Below are positions 1 through 9,135 of a stretch of DNA of 64,000 nucleotides, piece by piece (within the stretch, counting starts at the first letter, position 1; each line of letters begins with the position of its first letter). This stretch comes from Bacteroidota bacterium (lineage in GTDB: Bacteria; Bacteroidota; Bacteroidia; Bacteroidales; Paludibacteraceae). The stretch is taken from contig JAEWAN010000006.1 of NCBI GenBank assembly GCA_023391625.1, positions 372,001-436,000 of the forward strand, given 5' to 3'. The translations under genes were made by a program, and so were the position numbers. The notes under the pieces are model-generated. The model was not told the origin of the DNA, searched no databases, and saw only the letters and a list, made by a program, of their open reading frames with translations.

Positions 1-906
1 AAGAGTATCGAAACATTGAAAAAAACAGATCTGAAAGATATTATCTGGATTGACCTGAATGACGTTTCGGACGAAATAGAAACTGAACTGGAACAATTCC
101 TGAAAATATACATACAGGAAGATGAAGAAATGGAAGAAATTGAGATGAGTTCCCGATACATACAGACAGACGACAGTCTGGTAGCAAACTCCAATTTCTT
201 ATTGGATAATTACACGCTTGAACCGATCTCTTTCATCCTTAAAAACAACATCCTGATTTCTGTCCGCGACGCGGAATTGAAATCATTCAACGAAACAATC
301 AAAAAAATATATGCCAACACTAAAAGTTTTCCAACAGGGCAACATGTTTTAGTTTCATTGTTGGAAACCCGTGTGGAATATGACGCGGATACTATTGAAG
401 ATATCACCGACCAAATCACCGTTTTAAGTAAGTCCATGAGTACTACCAGCGATGACAAACCGCTTGGCGAAGACATACTGATTGAGATCAAAGATTTACA
501 GGAAAAGGTGATGATTATCCGTCAGAATATTATGGACAAACAACGGGTTGTTTCCAACATGTTGAAAGGTGACTTCTTTTACCAGGATCTCCGTCCACGG
601 TTAAGCATGATTATAAAAGACATTAATTCGTTATTCGAATATACCCGTTTCGGATTTGACCGTCTGGATTATTTACAAGATACATTCCTGGGGTTGGTAA
701 ACCTGCAACAAAGTAAAATAATCAAAATCTTTACGGTGGTATCTGTCATATTCATGCCTCCTACCTTAATAGCTTCCATATATGGCATGAACTTCCGGCA
801 TATGCCGGAATTAGACTGGCAGTGGGGGTACGTCTTTTCTATTGCAGCCATGATAATCTCTGTTGCCGTAGTATTGATTTATTTTAAACGAAAAAAATGG
901 TTATAA
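1..906 (+). CDS. corA: CorA-family Mg2+/divalent cation transporter (5'-truncated by window edge)
   Basis: Inner-membrane channel for Mg2+ (or Co2+/Ni2+). The reading frame is open to the first base of the window, so the true start lies upstream; an internal TTG at 16 is an unlikely start. The N-terminal part is the acidic cytoplasmic funnel domain with a long helix around residues 100-230. Two membrane segments lie at the C-terminus, and the first ends in the family signature YGMNF followed by MPEL, which forms the selectivity loop. The protein ends in a basic tail (KRKKWL), as is usual for the family. A strong hairpin terminator follows directly. Identity is secure from the GMN motif and topology; the transported ion is family knowledge only. 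Confidence 0.93.
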   Translation, partial: KSIETLKKTDLKDIIWIDLNDVSDEIETELEQFLKIYIQEDEEMEEIEMSSRYIQTDDSLVANSNFLLDNYTLEPISFILKNNILISVRDAELKSFNETIKKIYANTKSFPTGQHVLVSLLETRVEYDADTIEDITDQITVLSKSMSTTSDDKPLGEDILIEIKDLQEKVMIIRQNIMDKQRVVSNMLKGDFFYQDLRPRLSMIIKDINSLFEYTRFGFDRLDYLQDTFLGLVNLQQSKIIKIFTVVSVIFMPPTLIASIYGMNFRHMPELDWQWGYVFSIAAMIISVAVVLIYFKRKKWL

Positions 907-930
907 CATCATAATAGATAGAAGAACATA

Positions 931-960
931 AAAGCGCTACTGAAATATCAGTAGCGCTTT
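931..960 (+). terminator. Rho-independent terminator after corA
   Basis: A perfect 13-bp stem (931-943 with 948-960) closes a 4-base loop and ends in a T-rich arm. It lies between corA and the convergent phosphodiesterase gene and could serve both. Confidence 0.85.
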
Positions 961-984
961 TATTATCATACACCATAATCATAT

Positions 985-1473
985 TTATTTCAGCTCAATA
1001 ACTTCCAATTCCTGTATTTTATCTCCGTCTATCTGAAAACGGACTAATGTCTGTACCAGGTGAAATCCGTATTTTCCCGCAGCCCCCGGATTAATATGCA
1101 ATAAATCCAGCTTCCTATCGTATTTCACTTTCAAAATATGGGAATGTCCTGTGATAAATAATTTGGGAGGATGCAAAAAAATGTCCGGACGCACTAACTG
1201 GTCATATTTCCCGGGATATCCACCGATGTGAGTAATCCATACTTTTACATCTTCACACATAAACCGATTATGCTGAGGGAAAATCTGCCGTATTTCATGG
1301 CTGTCAATATTTCCCCAGACACCTCTCACCGGTTTAAAACTGCACAACTGGTCAACCACAGCCGTAGATCCCCAATCACCGGCATGCCAAATTTCATCAC
1401 AAGAAGCAAAATATTCAAAAACGCGGGGATCCAGATAAGCGTGTGTATCAGAAAGTAATCCTATCTTTTTCAT
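985..1473 (-). CDS. YfcE/MJ0936-type metallophosphoesterase (phosphodiesterase)
   Basis: A 162-residue single-domain calcineurin-like phosphoesterase, predicted cytoplasmic. Metal-binding motifs occur in order: SDTH (D9, H11), HAGDWG (D33), GNID (N55, where many relatives have GNHD), THIGGYPG (H82) and GHSH (H110, H112). Length matches the small YfcE group, which hydrolyses phosphodiester model substrates with Mn2+; the natural substrate is unknown. The frame stays open upstream, but the ATG at 1473 places the metal motif at residue 9 as in the family and lies just downstream of a -7 element. It is divergent from the glycosyltransferase gene. Confidence 0.9.
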   Translation of the reverse strand: MKKIGLLSDTHAYLDPRVFEYFASCDEIWHAGDWGSTAVVDQLCSFKPVRGVWGNIDSHEIRQIFPQHNRFMCEDVKVWITHIGGYPGKYDQLVRPDIFLHPPKLFITGHSHILKVKYDRKLDLLHINPGAAGKYGFHLVQTLVRFQIDGDKIQELEVIELK

Positions 1474-1489
1474 AGCATATTTTATTATG

Positions 1490-1497
1490 CAAATATA
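1490..1497 (-). promoter_or_regulatory. -7 promoter element of the phosphodiesterase gene
   Basis: Reads TATATTTG on the minus strand, matching TAnnTTTG, and ends 17 bases before the ATG chosen at 1473, supporting that start. Confidence 0.55.
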
Positions 1498-1562
1498 AAC
1501 AAATGAACTAAACATCTGTTTCCAAAAATACAAAGGAACGTATAATAAGCGGTTCTTTTTCG

Positions 1563-1570
1563 TATCTTTG
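1563..1570 (+). promoter_or_regulatory. -7 promoter element of the glycosyltransferase gene
   Basis: Reads TATCTTTG and ends 25 bases upstream of the ATG at 1595. It overlaps the open frame further upstream, which argues against any start before 1595. Confidence 0.65.
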
Positions 1571-1594
1571 TGTACCAAGAATATATTAAATACA

Positions 1595-2587
1595 ATGCCC
1601 GACTTATCGTTTATAATACCTGTATATAACCGTCCTACTGAAGTCAAGGAACTTCTTGACAGTTTAAAGGTCCAACTCCTGAAAAATTTTGAAATTATTA
1701 TTGTGGAGGACGGATCGGATATTTCATCTGAAGAGGTTGTAAAATCCTTTATGGAAGACCTGCCAATCTCTTATTTTGTAATTCCTAACGGAGGACCGGG
1801 ACAAGCCCGAAATTACGGAGCTCAAAAAGCTTCCGGAAAATACCTGATCATTCTTGATTCCGATTGCATTCTTCCTCCCGGCTACACCAAAAATGTAACA
1901 AAAGAAATTGAACAGACAAAAGCCGATGCATTCGGAGGACCGGACAAGGCTGCCGACAACTTCACAACCATACAAAAAGCCATAAATTATTCCATGACTT
2001 CTTTTTTCACTACCGGAGGAATACGTGGAGGGAAAAAGAAAATGGACAAATTTTATCCCCGCAGCTTTAACATGGGAATAAAAAAAGAAGTTTATGATAA
2101 ATTAAACGGATTCTCGACCATGCGATTCGGCGAAGACATTGACTTCAGCATCCGGATATACGAAGCTGGTTACAAGGTATTTCTTTTCCCCAGTGCATGG
2201 GTATATCATAAACGGCGTACGGACTGGAAGAAATTTTTCCGCCAGGTTTATAACTCCGGAATTGCACGGATCAATTTATATAAGAGACATCCACAATCAT
2301 TAAAAGCCGTCCATTTACTTCCGGCTGTATTTTCCTTAGGGGTTTTATTCCTGATTATCGGCAGTTTTTTTAAATGGTGGTTTATCCTGCCTTTACCAGT
2401 CTATTGCTTACTCATCTTCATAGATTCCTCCATTCAAAATAGAAATATAAAAATCGGATTTTATTCCATCTTTGCAGCTTTTATACAACTAATCGGATAC
2501 GGTTGCGGTTTCTTATCTGCCGTATGGAAACGGATTATTCTGAAAGAAGGCGAGTTTGACGCATTTAAAAAGAGCTTTTATAAATAA
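1595..2587 (+). CDS. GT2-family glycosyltransferase with C-terminal membrane segments
   Basis: A 330-residue GT-A fold enzyme transferring a sugar from a nucleotide donor, probably to a lipid-linked or surface polysaccharide at the inner face of the cytoplasmic membrane. Seen in order: the nucleotide-binding start with PVYNRP (residues 9-14), the metal-binding D-x-D as DSD (88-90), FGEDIDFS with the acidic pair at 180-181 (catalytic base region), a basic YHKRRTDW segment, and two or three hydrophobic segments from about residue 240. The ATG at 1595 fits the promoter and puts the GT2 core at the very N-terminus. Acceptor and product cannot be read from sequence; no polysaccharide cluster surrounds it. 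Confidence 0.88.
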   Translation: MPDLSFIIPVYNRPTEVKELLDSLKVQLLKNFEIIIVEDGSDISSEEVVKSFMEDLPISYFVIPNGGPGQARNYGAQKASGKYLIILDSDCILPPGYTKNVTKEIEQTKADAFGGPDKAADNFTTIQKAINYSMTSFFTTGGIRGGKKKMDKFYPRSFNMGIKKEVYDKLNGFSTMRFGEDIDFSIRIYEAGYKVFLFPSAWVYHKRRTDWKKFFRQVYNSGIARINLYKRHPQSLKAVHLLPAVFSLGVLFLIIGSFFKWWFILPLPVYCLLIFIDSSIQNRNIKIGFYSIFAAFIQLIGYGCGFLSAVWKRIILKEGEFDAFKKSFYK

Positions 2588-2597
2588 AAGCTCTTTT
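2568..2597 (+). terminator. Terminator overlapping the glycosyltransferase stop codon
   Basis: A 13-bp stem (2568-2580 with 2585-2597) with a TAAA loop; the right arm contains the stop codon and is followed by T-rich DNA. It sits between the convergent glycosyltransferase and porZ and is nearly symmetric, so it may stop both. Confidence 0.75.
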
Positions 2598-2621
2598 CTT
2601 TATTCTATTTAAAAACCTGCA

Positions 2622-4961
2622 TCAATTTATCACAAGGATTTTTGCTACCGTACTATGCTTTTTATCCGGACTTACACAAAGGGCTAAATAAACACCCGTA
2701 TTTACTTTCCGGCCATTAGCTCCTTTCCCGTCCCAGGTAGCAATACCTCCGTTGGAAACAGTTTCGCAAATAAGATTCCCATTCAAATCGGTTATCTTCA
2801 CCTGAGTATCTTCTATCAGACCGGCAATCGTAATAAGACCATCAAAAGTTTCTCTTACCGGATTAGGATACACATACACATTATCAAAATTAGCCTCTCC
2901 TTCCGCAGCATCACTCTTATAAGACATTATGCCCTCACCTGTACCAAAGAAGACTTCCCCTGTTTTAGGGTGAATGGCTATAGAGAAAATATTATCCGAA
3001 ATCAACGGGCTGTTTTCCGTTGTAAAATGATGAATTGTTTCCTGCCCATTTTCAGAAACAAGATAAACTCCTGATCCCTCTGTCCCCAACCATTTACGGT
3101 TTGTTCCATCTATGGCAATGGCTTTGACCCGTTCTTCACTTAACAATAAATCAGCCTGTCCCGAGCCGTCATTCCGGGGAATTTTTACACGGGAACAAAC
3201 AAGACCTGTTTCAAACACTTTTGATATATTATTAAACAATAAAGGCCCTTTATCCGTACCTACCCATATAACTCCATTTTTATCTTCCGCTATATCATAG
3301 TAAAGCATTGGAATTATTTTTTCTCCGGGTTTATCGGGATTATCAAAGCTTGTAACAAAAATATCCTGATCATCACGCAAATCATCAAAAGTTCCTCCAT
3401 CATCAAAAATTCCTATACCCGGTTCATACCGGACGGATAAGACCCATTTCTGATTCGGATATTGTTTCGGAATAAATATTTTTCCCAAAGTTGGCAACAA
3501 ATTTCCTTTAGGATAAGAAAGCGACTTCCAAGTCCCATCTTTCGTCAGAATACGAACCGGTCCGTCCTCTGCCTGCATATTATTAAAATACAAATTCCCG
3601 TCTTTATCAAAAACAGCTCCGTCTAACCTGGTATAAGCATCCGGATTTTCCGGAACAACCGATGTTAACGGACTATTTGAGGTATCATAACGTTTATAAA
3701 AAGCATCATTTCTGAATTCATATAATCCCGTTCCATAAGAAGTAACAAAAAAACGGGTATTATCAAGCGGATCTACCGCTATATTCACAAAATCCTGTAC
3801 CGGTTTATTCCCTAATTGTGAAGAGATAGGGACTCCATAAATATTATCCCAATCACCATCTTCCCATATCATCACATTCCCCACACGCCCAAATTCAGAA
3901 TCCATTCTTCCACCGGGCACTACCATCAATCTTTCCCCGGCAAACAACATACTCCAACCATAATTCGCAGCAGGTCCGTCGGGTCTGTAGGCAGAAATAA
4001 CTTCATTTCTCAGATTATATGATATTAAGCCTCGTGTTCCTCCCGCCAGCCAATACATATTGTCAGCTCTGTCGTATTCACCGGCATAAGTAGGATAACC
4101 CAACTCAACGGAGGTCATATTCAAATCTTTATCAATCACCATTGCTCCCTCTTCTGTAGCGGCAAAAAGCTTGTCGCCAGAGACATTTATTGCAGAAATC
4201 TCCTGATCCACCAGTTTTTTCCAATTATTATTTTCCCTTTGGTACAAAACATTATCCGCAAGGATAAAAAGAGAACCGGAAAAAGATAAAAGTCTTTGTA
4301 TTGTAGTGACGCCTGCCGGTATCAACTCCACTTCTTCCCAATTCTGATAATTAATCAAATTCTGACTTTTTAATGATCCACGATATATTGCATACTGAGA
4401 ATTTGCATCAGAAGTCAAGGCATATAAAAAATTGTCATAAACTGTGGTATTCAAGACATTCAATTCCGAAGCATTAGGCCCTATATAATAGGTTTCAGCA
4501 ATTTCCTTCCGCTCCAGATTAAGTACTATTATTCCAAAACTAAAAGAAAGATAGGCCTTGTTATCATATATCTCTATATAATTAACCACCTTACTGCTAT
4601 TTATCACTTTATTATAGAAATCCGGTATATTGACAATTCCGGAAGAGGTCATTAAATCTATATTACCATTGTTATAGCATATAATAAGCTGATTATTCAC
4701 CTTGTCAAATTCAATCCCGGCAATAACTCCCCCATTTAACCCTGTAATTTTACTATAAAGTTCCAGGGTATTGTCCTCCTTGTCTACCGAAAACAAAGCG
4801 CCCGAGGTCAGTGCATAAACTTTATTAGACGACTGAACCAGGTCTGAAATATCATTATAGGCAAAATGCATTTTCCAGTTACCCATTGCAGCCTGACTGT
4901 AAAGCCTGTATGGTAAACACAATGACAATATTGTGAACAAAAAGAATATTTTATTTTTCAT
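2622..4961 (-). CDS. porZ: PorZ-like type IX secretion system surface protein (beta-propellers + CTD)
   Basis: 779 residues: a signal peptide (cleavage near residue 24, after YSQA), two propeller-like regions built of repeats such as VYALTSGALFSVD and IWVGTDKG, then a linker and a C-terminal sorting domain of about 80 residues. That domain begins VYPNPVRE and ends GVYLALC...KILVIN. Length and architecture match PorZ of Porphyromonas gingivalis (about 776 residues), which sits on the cell surface as part of the attachment complex that removes sorting domains and links cargo to lipopolysaccharide. It lies 65 bp downstream of rdgB and is probably co-transcribed. Other propeller proteins of two-component-regulator type are the alternative. 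The three GH43 proteins in this window are plausible clients. Confidence 0.75.
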   Translation of the reverse strand: MKNKIFFLFTILSLCLPYRLYSQAAMGNWKMHFAYNDISDLVQSSNKVYALTSGALFSVDKEDNTLELYSKITGLNGGVIAGIEFDKVNNQLIICYNNGNIDLMTSSGIVNIPDFYNKVINSSKVVNYIEIYDNKAYLSFSFGIIVLNLERKEIAETYYIGPNASELNVLNTTVYDNFLYALTSDANSQYAIYRGSLKSQNLINYQNWEEVELIPAGVTTIQRLLSFSGSLFILADNVLYQRENNNWKKLVDQEISAINVSGDKLFAATEEGAMVIDKDLNMTSVELGYPTYAGEYDRADNMYWLAGGTRGLISYNLRNEVISAYRPDGPAANYGWSMLFAGERLMVVPGGRMDSEFGRVGNVMIWEDGDWDNIYGVPISSQLGNKPVQDFVNIAVDPLDNTRFFVTSYGTGLYEFRNDAFYKRYDTSNSPLTSVVPENPDAYTRLDGAVFDKDGNLYFNNMQAEDGPVRILTKDGTWKSLSYPKGNLLPTLGKIFIPKQYPNQKWVLSVRYEPGIGIFDDGGTFDDLRDDQDIFVTSFDNPDKPGEKIIPMLYYDIAEDKNGVIWVGTDKGPLLFNNISKVFETGLVCSRVKIPRNDGSGQADLLLSEERVKAIAIDGTNRKWLGTEGSGVYLVSENGQETIHHFTTENSPLISDNIFSIAIHPKTGEVFFGTGEGIMSYKSDAAEGEANFDNVYVYPNPVRETFDGLITIAGLIEDTQVKITDLNGNLICETVSNGGIATWDGKGANGRKVNTGVYLALCVSPDKKHSTVAKILVIN

Positions 4962-5026
4962 ATGCTAATCTAATCTTTTCCAACTTAATATAAACTGTAT
5001 ATTTTCCGTTTTATTTTAAGCGACAC

Positions 5027-5608
5027 CTATTTTCCCTGTAAATAATTTATCAACTTTTTCACGGCTAATCCCCGATGGCTGATAGAATTTTTTTTCTCTG
5101 CCGGCAATTCAGCAAAACTTTTATCATACCCTTCTGGCACAAAAATAGGATCATATCCAAATCCTCCGTTTCCTGTCGGTTGTCTCAATATCCGTCCACA
5201 TATTTTTCCCTCAAAATAAAGCACTTCCCCTGCCCTTATAAGAGCTATCACCGTACGAAAACAAGCATTCCGATCGGACTCATTTTCCATCAACCGCAAA
5301 ACTTTTTGCATATTTTTCTCCGCATTATGTCCCTCACCGGCAAAACGGGCAGAATAAACTCCCGGCGCACCATCTAAAGCATCTATTTCCAATCCGGTGT
5401 CATCGGCAAAACAATCGATATGATATTTTTCTGCCACGTACTTAGCTTTCAAAAGCGCATTCCCTTCCAAAGTATCTGCCGTTTCAGGAATATCCTCAAA
5501 GCAACCGATATCTTTCAGACTTAAAATGTCAAAACTGCTTCCTAAAATAGCCCTTACTTCTTCAAGCTTATGTTCATTATTCGTTACAAAAACCAATCTA
5601 TCCATCAT
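5027..5608 (-). CDS. rdgB: RdgB/HAM1 family XTP/dITP diphosphatase
   Basis: 193 residues. Hydrolyses non-canonical purine nucleoside triphosphates (ITP, XTP, dITP) to monophosphate and pyrophosphate, cleaning the cytoplasmic nucleotide pool. Visible hallmarks are the N-terminal [12 protein letters not shown] (substrate-binding TxNxxK-type start), [34 protein letters not shown] and the C-terminal SHRG. Two adjacent ATGs give the N-terminus MMDR; 5605 or 5608 could be used. A -7 element is about 20 bases upstream. porZ follows in the same direction after 65 bp. Confidence 0.95.
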   Translation of the reverse strand: MMDRLVFVTNNEHKLEEVRAILGSSFDILSLKDIGCFEDIPETADTLEGNALLKAKYVAEKYHIDCFADDTGLEIDALDGAPGVYSARFAGEGHNAEKNMQKVLRLMENESDRNACFRTVIALIRAGEVLYFEGKICGRILRQPTGNGGFGYDPIFVPEGYDKSFAELPAEKKNSISHRGLAVKKLINYLQGK

Positions 5609-5626
5609 ATCTTATGCATTTTAAGG

Positions 5627-5634
5627 CAAAGATA
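5627..5634 (-). promoter_or_regulatory. -7 promoter element of rdgB-porZ
   Basis: TATCTTTG on the minus strand, about 18 bases from the rdgB start; likely drives both genes. Confidence 0.6.
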
Positions 5635-5697
5635 TAGATTTTAGCCAGAAAATTACCTTTTGAAAGCTCCTAAAAAACAAAACAAGCGGGTATGCTG

Positions 5698-5725
5698 TTG
5701 AATATAAATTAATTTTATATTTTTG
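5698..5725 (+). promoter_or_regulatory. Promoter of the NSS transporter gene
   Basis: TTG at 5698-5700 and TATTTTTG at 5718-5725, a 17-base gap that is slightly short. The leader before the ATG at 5810 would be about 80 bases. Confidence 0.55.
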
Positions 5726-5809
5726 CAACCCATTAAAAAAACTGAGTCACTTCAAATTAACCCTTTCCTTTTACATCATTAAAAAAGGTAAAAACATACT
5801 GTAACAATC

Positions 5810-7165
5810 ATGAATGAAAAGAAAAGAGCTAGCTTTGGCAGTAAACTAGGAGTAGTAGCTGCAGCTGCGGGATCAGCAGTCGGATTAGGCAATATCTGGC
5901 GTTTTCCATACGAGTTAGGACTATCCGGAGGCGGAGCGTTTTTATTAATATACATCATTTGCATTTCATTACTGGGTATTCCCATCATGACTTCCGAATT
6001 CTTAATCGGACGAATGGGCGAAGCGAATGCAGCCGGTTCTTTCCGCAAATTGCAGCCTAAAGGCAGCAAATGGTGGTTGGTCGGAGCCATGGGAGTAGTC
6101 GCAGCTTTTCTTATCATGGGTTTTTACAGCGTTGTATCCGGATGGACTTTTGAATATATAGCCCAAGCCATCGGCAACAATTTCGCACACAAAGACTCTG
6201 CAGCCCTGGAACAGGTGTTCACTGACTTCAGTACACAAACCTGGCGTCCTATCCTTTGGATGGGTTTATCTGTTGCAATAACATGTCTGATCATTATCGG
6301 AGGTGTTAAAAACGGAATAGAAAAAAGCTCCAAGTTCCTTATGCCGCTTTTATTCATTATCATTATTATTTTAGGGATACGTGCCGTTACACTGCCGGGA
6401 GGAACAGAGGGTCTCAAGTTCCTGTTCAAACCTGATTTTAGTAAAATAGACTCTTCCGTCATATTAAATGCCATGGGACAAGCATTTTTCTCACTCAGCC
6501 TCGGAATGGGCTGTATGATAACTTACGGTTCCTACATCAGAAAAGACAATAATTTATCCAAAACAGTAGCAGAAGTAACAATACTGGATACACTGGTAGC
6601 CGTTCTGGCATCTATAGCTATTTTCCCTGCTGTATTTTCTTTCGGCATCAGTCCGGGACAAGGCCCGACATTGGTTTTCATCACCTTACCTAATATCTTT
6701 GCAAGTATGGCCGGAGGATACATCTGGGCAATCTTGTTTTTCGTTCTTCTGGCTATTGCAGCTTTGACTTCTTCCATCTCTTTACTCGAAGTCATTGTGG
6801 CATTTTGTGTAGAAGAGTTTAAAACCACACGTGTCAAAGCCGCCATTTTCGCTTCGATCGGTATATTTATTTTAGGAGTGCTTGCTTCATTATCCATGGG
6901 AGTATGGAATGATGTCCGTATCTTCGGTCTGACATTCTTTGACTTGTTTGACTATATCACATCCAAAATATTAATGCCGCTTGGAGGAATATTAGTTACT
7001 TTATTCGTAGGATGGGTAATGAAAAAAGATCAGGTTCAAGCCGAGCTAAGCAGTAATGGAAGATACAAAACAAAATTTTTCTCTGTTTATCTGTTTCTGG
7101 TCAGATACATTGCGCCGATTGCAATAATCATCATTTTTCTAAACGAACTGGGAATACGGGGTTAA
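5810..7165 (+). CDS. NSS/SNF family sodium-dependent amine or amino-acid symporter
   Basis: 451-residue inner-membrane protein of the neurotransmitter:sodium symporter family. The N-terminus shows the family core: GFGSKLG-like start, AAAGSAVGLGNIWRFPYE (first unwound helix, Na+ and substrate site) and GGGAFLLIY. About 11 hydrophobic segments follow, matching the short bacterial members such as MhsT rather than 12-helix LeuT. Substrate is likely an amino acid or related amine, but selectivity cannot be read. Single-gene unit with its own promoter; the duplicated barrel gene begins 77 bases downstream. Confidence 0.93.
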   Translation: MNEKKRASFGSKLGVVAAAAGSAVGLGNIWRFPYELGLSGGGAFLLIYIICISLLGIPIMTSEFLIGRMGEANAAGSFRKLQPKGSKWWLVGAMGVVAAFLIMGFYSVVSGWTFEYIAQAIGNNFAHKDSAALEQVFTDFSTQTWRPILWMGLSVAITCLIIIGGVKNGIEKSSKFLMPLLFIIIIILGIRAVTLPGGTEGLKFLFKPDFSKIDSSVILNAMGQAFFSLSLGMGCMITYGSYIRKDNNLSKTVAEVTILDTLVAVLASIAIFPAVFSFGISPGQGPTLVFITLPNIFASMAGGYIWAILFFVLLAIAALTSSISLLEVIVAFCVEEFKTTRVKAAIFASIGIFILGVLASLSMGVWNDVRIFGLTFFDLFDYITSKILMPLGGILVTLFVGWVMKKDQVQAELSSNGRYKTKFFSVYLFLVRYIAPIAIIIIFLNELGIRG

Positions 7166-7242
7166 TTTTTTTATGAGTTAAACACTCATATTGATTATCT
7201 TCGTTCTTCCATACTTTGCAATTTATACTATAATCAACAATA

Positions 7243-8085
7243 ATGAAAAGAATTATTATTTTAGGGAGTATAATATGTTGTAATGTTCTCCTTACATACA
7301 CCCGAGGGCAATCTACAGGGAGCGAGTATCTGATAAGGACAAATAATATTGCCCTTAGTTTTTCTTCCATGCATCTGACAGACAGTTACCTTTCCCCATT
7401 ACCTTATAGCGGAACGGGAATTAAATTAAGCACGGAAAACAGAAGAATTTTTTCTATAAATACTCCTAATCTAAGTATGATGAACAGAGGAAAAGTAGAA
7501 ATGGGGTGGACAAAAAATCAAACCAAAAGCGCAGCAATAAGATACATAGGCATAGATATAGGCTGGGGAATGCACTATCATTTCCACCCAGTCCGCAACT
7601 TGCAAATTCTTACCGGAGGTATTTGGGATATTAATTTTGCACATAAAAAAAGCTCTAGAAATGATAATAATCCAACTAACATAGACTTTTCTACGAATAT
7701 TAATCTTTCGGCCATTGTCATATACGATATTCCCACTCCTAAACGGACACTGCGGTTACAAGCTGCTTTTGACAGTCCTGGAATAGGTGTTATGTTTGTT
7801 CCGGGACCAGGGGTTTTATACCAGCCCTCCATTATAAAAACGCTGGGAGATTATATCTATTTCAGCTCTTTTCATAACAAACTCGCACTTAGGCAAAATT
7901 ACTCCATTGAAATACCATTCAAAAATTCAACATGGCGTTTTGGCTTCAGCGCAGAAAATAAAAAATGGGGAGTAAATCCAATGATATTCAAGAAAAACGA
8001 TTTCAGCGTATTTTTCAGCTATACCAGAAGTTTATTCCGTTTCACACAAAAACATCCAGCACCCTCCAATTTTATAACCTATTAA
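7243..8085 (+). CDS. Secreted probable outer-membrane protein, DUF3316-like, copy 1
   Basis: 280 residues. A signal peptide ends after about residue 22 (TRGQ). The mature part is rich in alternating aromatic/hydrophobic strands (for example GWGMHYHF, YIYFSSFHNKLALRQNYSIE, WRFGFSAENKKWG) and ends in aromatic residues, consistent with an outer-membrane beta-barrel. The segment LTDSYLSPLPYSGTGIKL resembles the start of the Bacteroidota DUF3316 family as I remember it; this needs a profile search. Nine bases before the S41 lipoprotein gene, so very likely co-translated. No function is known. The second copy (10379) is nearly identical in the C-terminal half. Confidence 0.7.
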   Translation: MKRIIILGSIICCNVLLTYTRGQSTGSEYLIRTNNIALSFSSMHLTDSYLSPLPYSGTGIKLSTENRRIFSINTPNLSMMNRGKVEMGWTKNQTKSAAIRYIGIDIGWGMHYHFHPVRNLQILTGGIWDINFAHKKSSRNDNNPTNIDFSTNINLSAIVIYDIPTPKRTLRLQAAFDSPGIGVMFVPGPGVLYQPSIIKTLGDYIYFSSFHNKLALRQNYSIEIPFKNSTWRFGFSAENKKWGVNPMIFKKNDFSVFFSYTRSLFRFTQKHPAPSNFITY

Positions 8086-8094
8086 ACTATCCAT

Positions 8095-9120
8095 ATGATT
8101 CGCTGTAAAATTTTATATCTAATAGGAATAATATTCATTGCAAGTTCTTGCATAGAAGAACCTCAAAACTATTCTAATACGAAAGAAGGTAACTTTAATG
8201 CTCTTTGGGACATAGTTGACACCCGTTACTGCTATTTTAATTACAAAGATATCGATTGGAATCAGGTTTACCGTGAATATCACAAACGATTAGAAAATAT
8301 TGATGAAAACGACCAATATAAATTATTTGATCTATTAGCTGAAATGTTAGCTGAGTTAAAAGACGGGCACGTAAATTTATACTCCGATTTTAATACTAGC
8401 AGTTATAACTTCTATAAAGACTCCGCAGACAATTATTATTCTTCAATAATCTATTCCGACGAATATGTAGGCAGCGAACGGAAAAGGGTTGGAGGGCTTA
8501 CTTACGAAAAGCTAAAAAAGAACGACAAAATAGGATATATTTATTATAGTAGTTTTACTGGTGAGATCAAAGATACTTATATAAAAGAGATATTTAACTA
8601 TTTTAAAAACTGTAAGGGACTAATCATAGACGTACGGGATAATGGAGGAGGAAGTACAGCTTATGCAGAACAGTTAGCATCGTACTTTATGACAGAAAAA
8701 ACTTTTATCGGATATATGCAATTCAAAAACGGACCGGGTCATTCTGATTTTTCCGAAGCAATTCCATTGTATCTTTTTCCTCATGAAAGCATTCATTGGG
8801 ATAAGCCTGTAACCGTTCTTACCAACCGGTCCTCATACAGTGCTGCTAATGATTTTATATTACAAATGCAACAAGCTCCCTTGGCAGTCACCATAGGCAG
8901 TTGGAGCGGAGGTGGAGGAGGTTATCCTATTTCAAGCGAATTGCCCAATGGTTGGAAAGTCCGGCTTTCCACGGCTCCAACATATGATATACATATGAAC
9001 CAAATAGAAAATGGTATCGCTCCGGATATTCATGTAGTTATTAGCGAGGAAGACAAAGAGAACAACAGGGATGTGGTGATTGATAAAGCTATTGAAACAA
9101 TATTGAAGTTAAATAACTAA
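8095..9120 (+). CDS. S41-family peptidase lipoprotein, copy 1
   Basis: 341 residues. Lipoprotein signal with lipobox IASSC (C19), so anchored in the envelope. Peptidase features: DGHVNLYS with H92, typical of the tricorn/IRBP-like S41 branch; GLIIDVRDNGGG (residues 176-186), the oxyanion-side strand; and NRSSYSAAN with the predicted nucleophile S249. A lysine in the position used by CtpA enzymes is not evident; glycines (GSWSGGGGG) occupy that region. No PDZ domain is recognisable. The C-terminal PNGWKVRLSTAPTYD...NGIAPDIHV is the usual S41 substrate-tunnel and tail. Substrate unknown; pairing with a barrel protein suggests processing of an envelope or imported peptide. Confidence 0.85.
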   Translation: MIRCKILYLIGIIFIASSCIEEPQNYSNTKEGNFNALWDIVDTRYCYFNYKDIDWNQVYREYHKRLENIDENDQYKLFDLLAEMLAELKDGHVNLYSDFNTSSYNFYKDSADNYYSSIIYSDEYVGSERKRVGGLTYEKLKKNDKIGYIYYSSFTGEIKDTYIKEIFNYFKNCKGLIIDVRDNGGGSTAYAEQLASYFMTEKTFIGYMQFKNGPGHSDFSEAIPLYLFPHESIHWDKPVTVLTNRSSYSAANDFILQMQQAPLAVTIGSWSGGGGGYPISSELPNGWKVRLSTAPTYDIHMNQIENGIAPDIHVVISEEDKENNRDVVIDKAIETILKLNN

Positions 9121-9135
9121 CTTTTTTCTTCATTC

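Larger units (their letters stand above)
7221..9125 (+). repeat. Direct repeat copy 1 (barrel gene + S41 gene)
   Basis: From the pre-ATG string ATACTATAATCAACAA to just past the S41 stop codon this segment is highly similar to 10358-12289. The coding sequences differ by scattered substitutions and small in-frame indels, such as a variable stretch in the barrel gene near residue 135. The two copies flank the methyltransferase and SUI1 genes. The repeat was read by eye; percentage identity was not computed. Confidence 0.9.

Noticed and set aside
7165..7195. Hairpin TATGAGT/ACTCATA after the NSS transporter gene as a terminator
   Set aside because: The stem is only 7 bp and no T-run follows on the plus strand.
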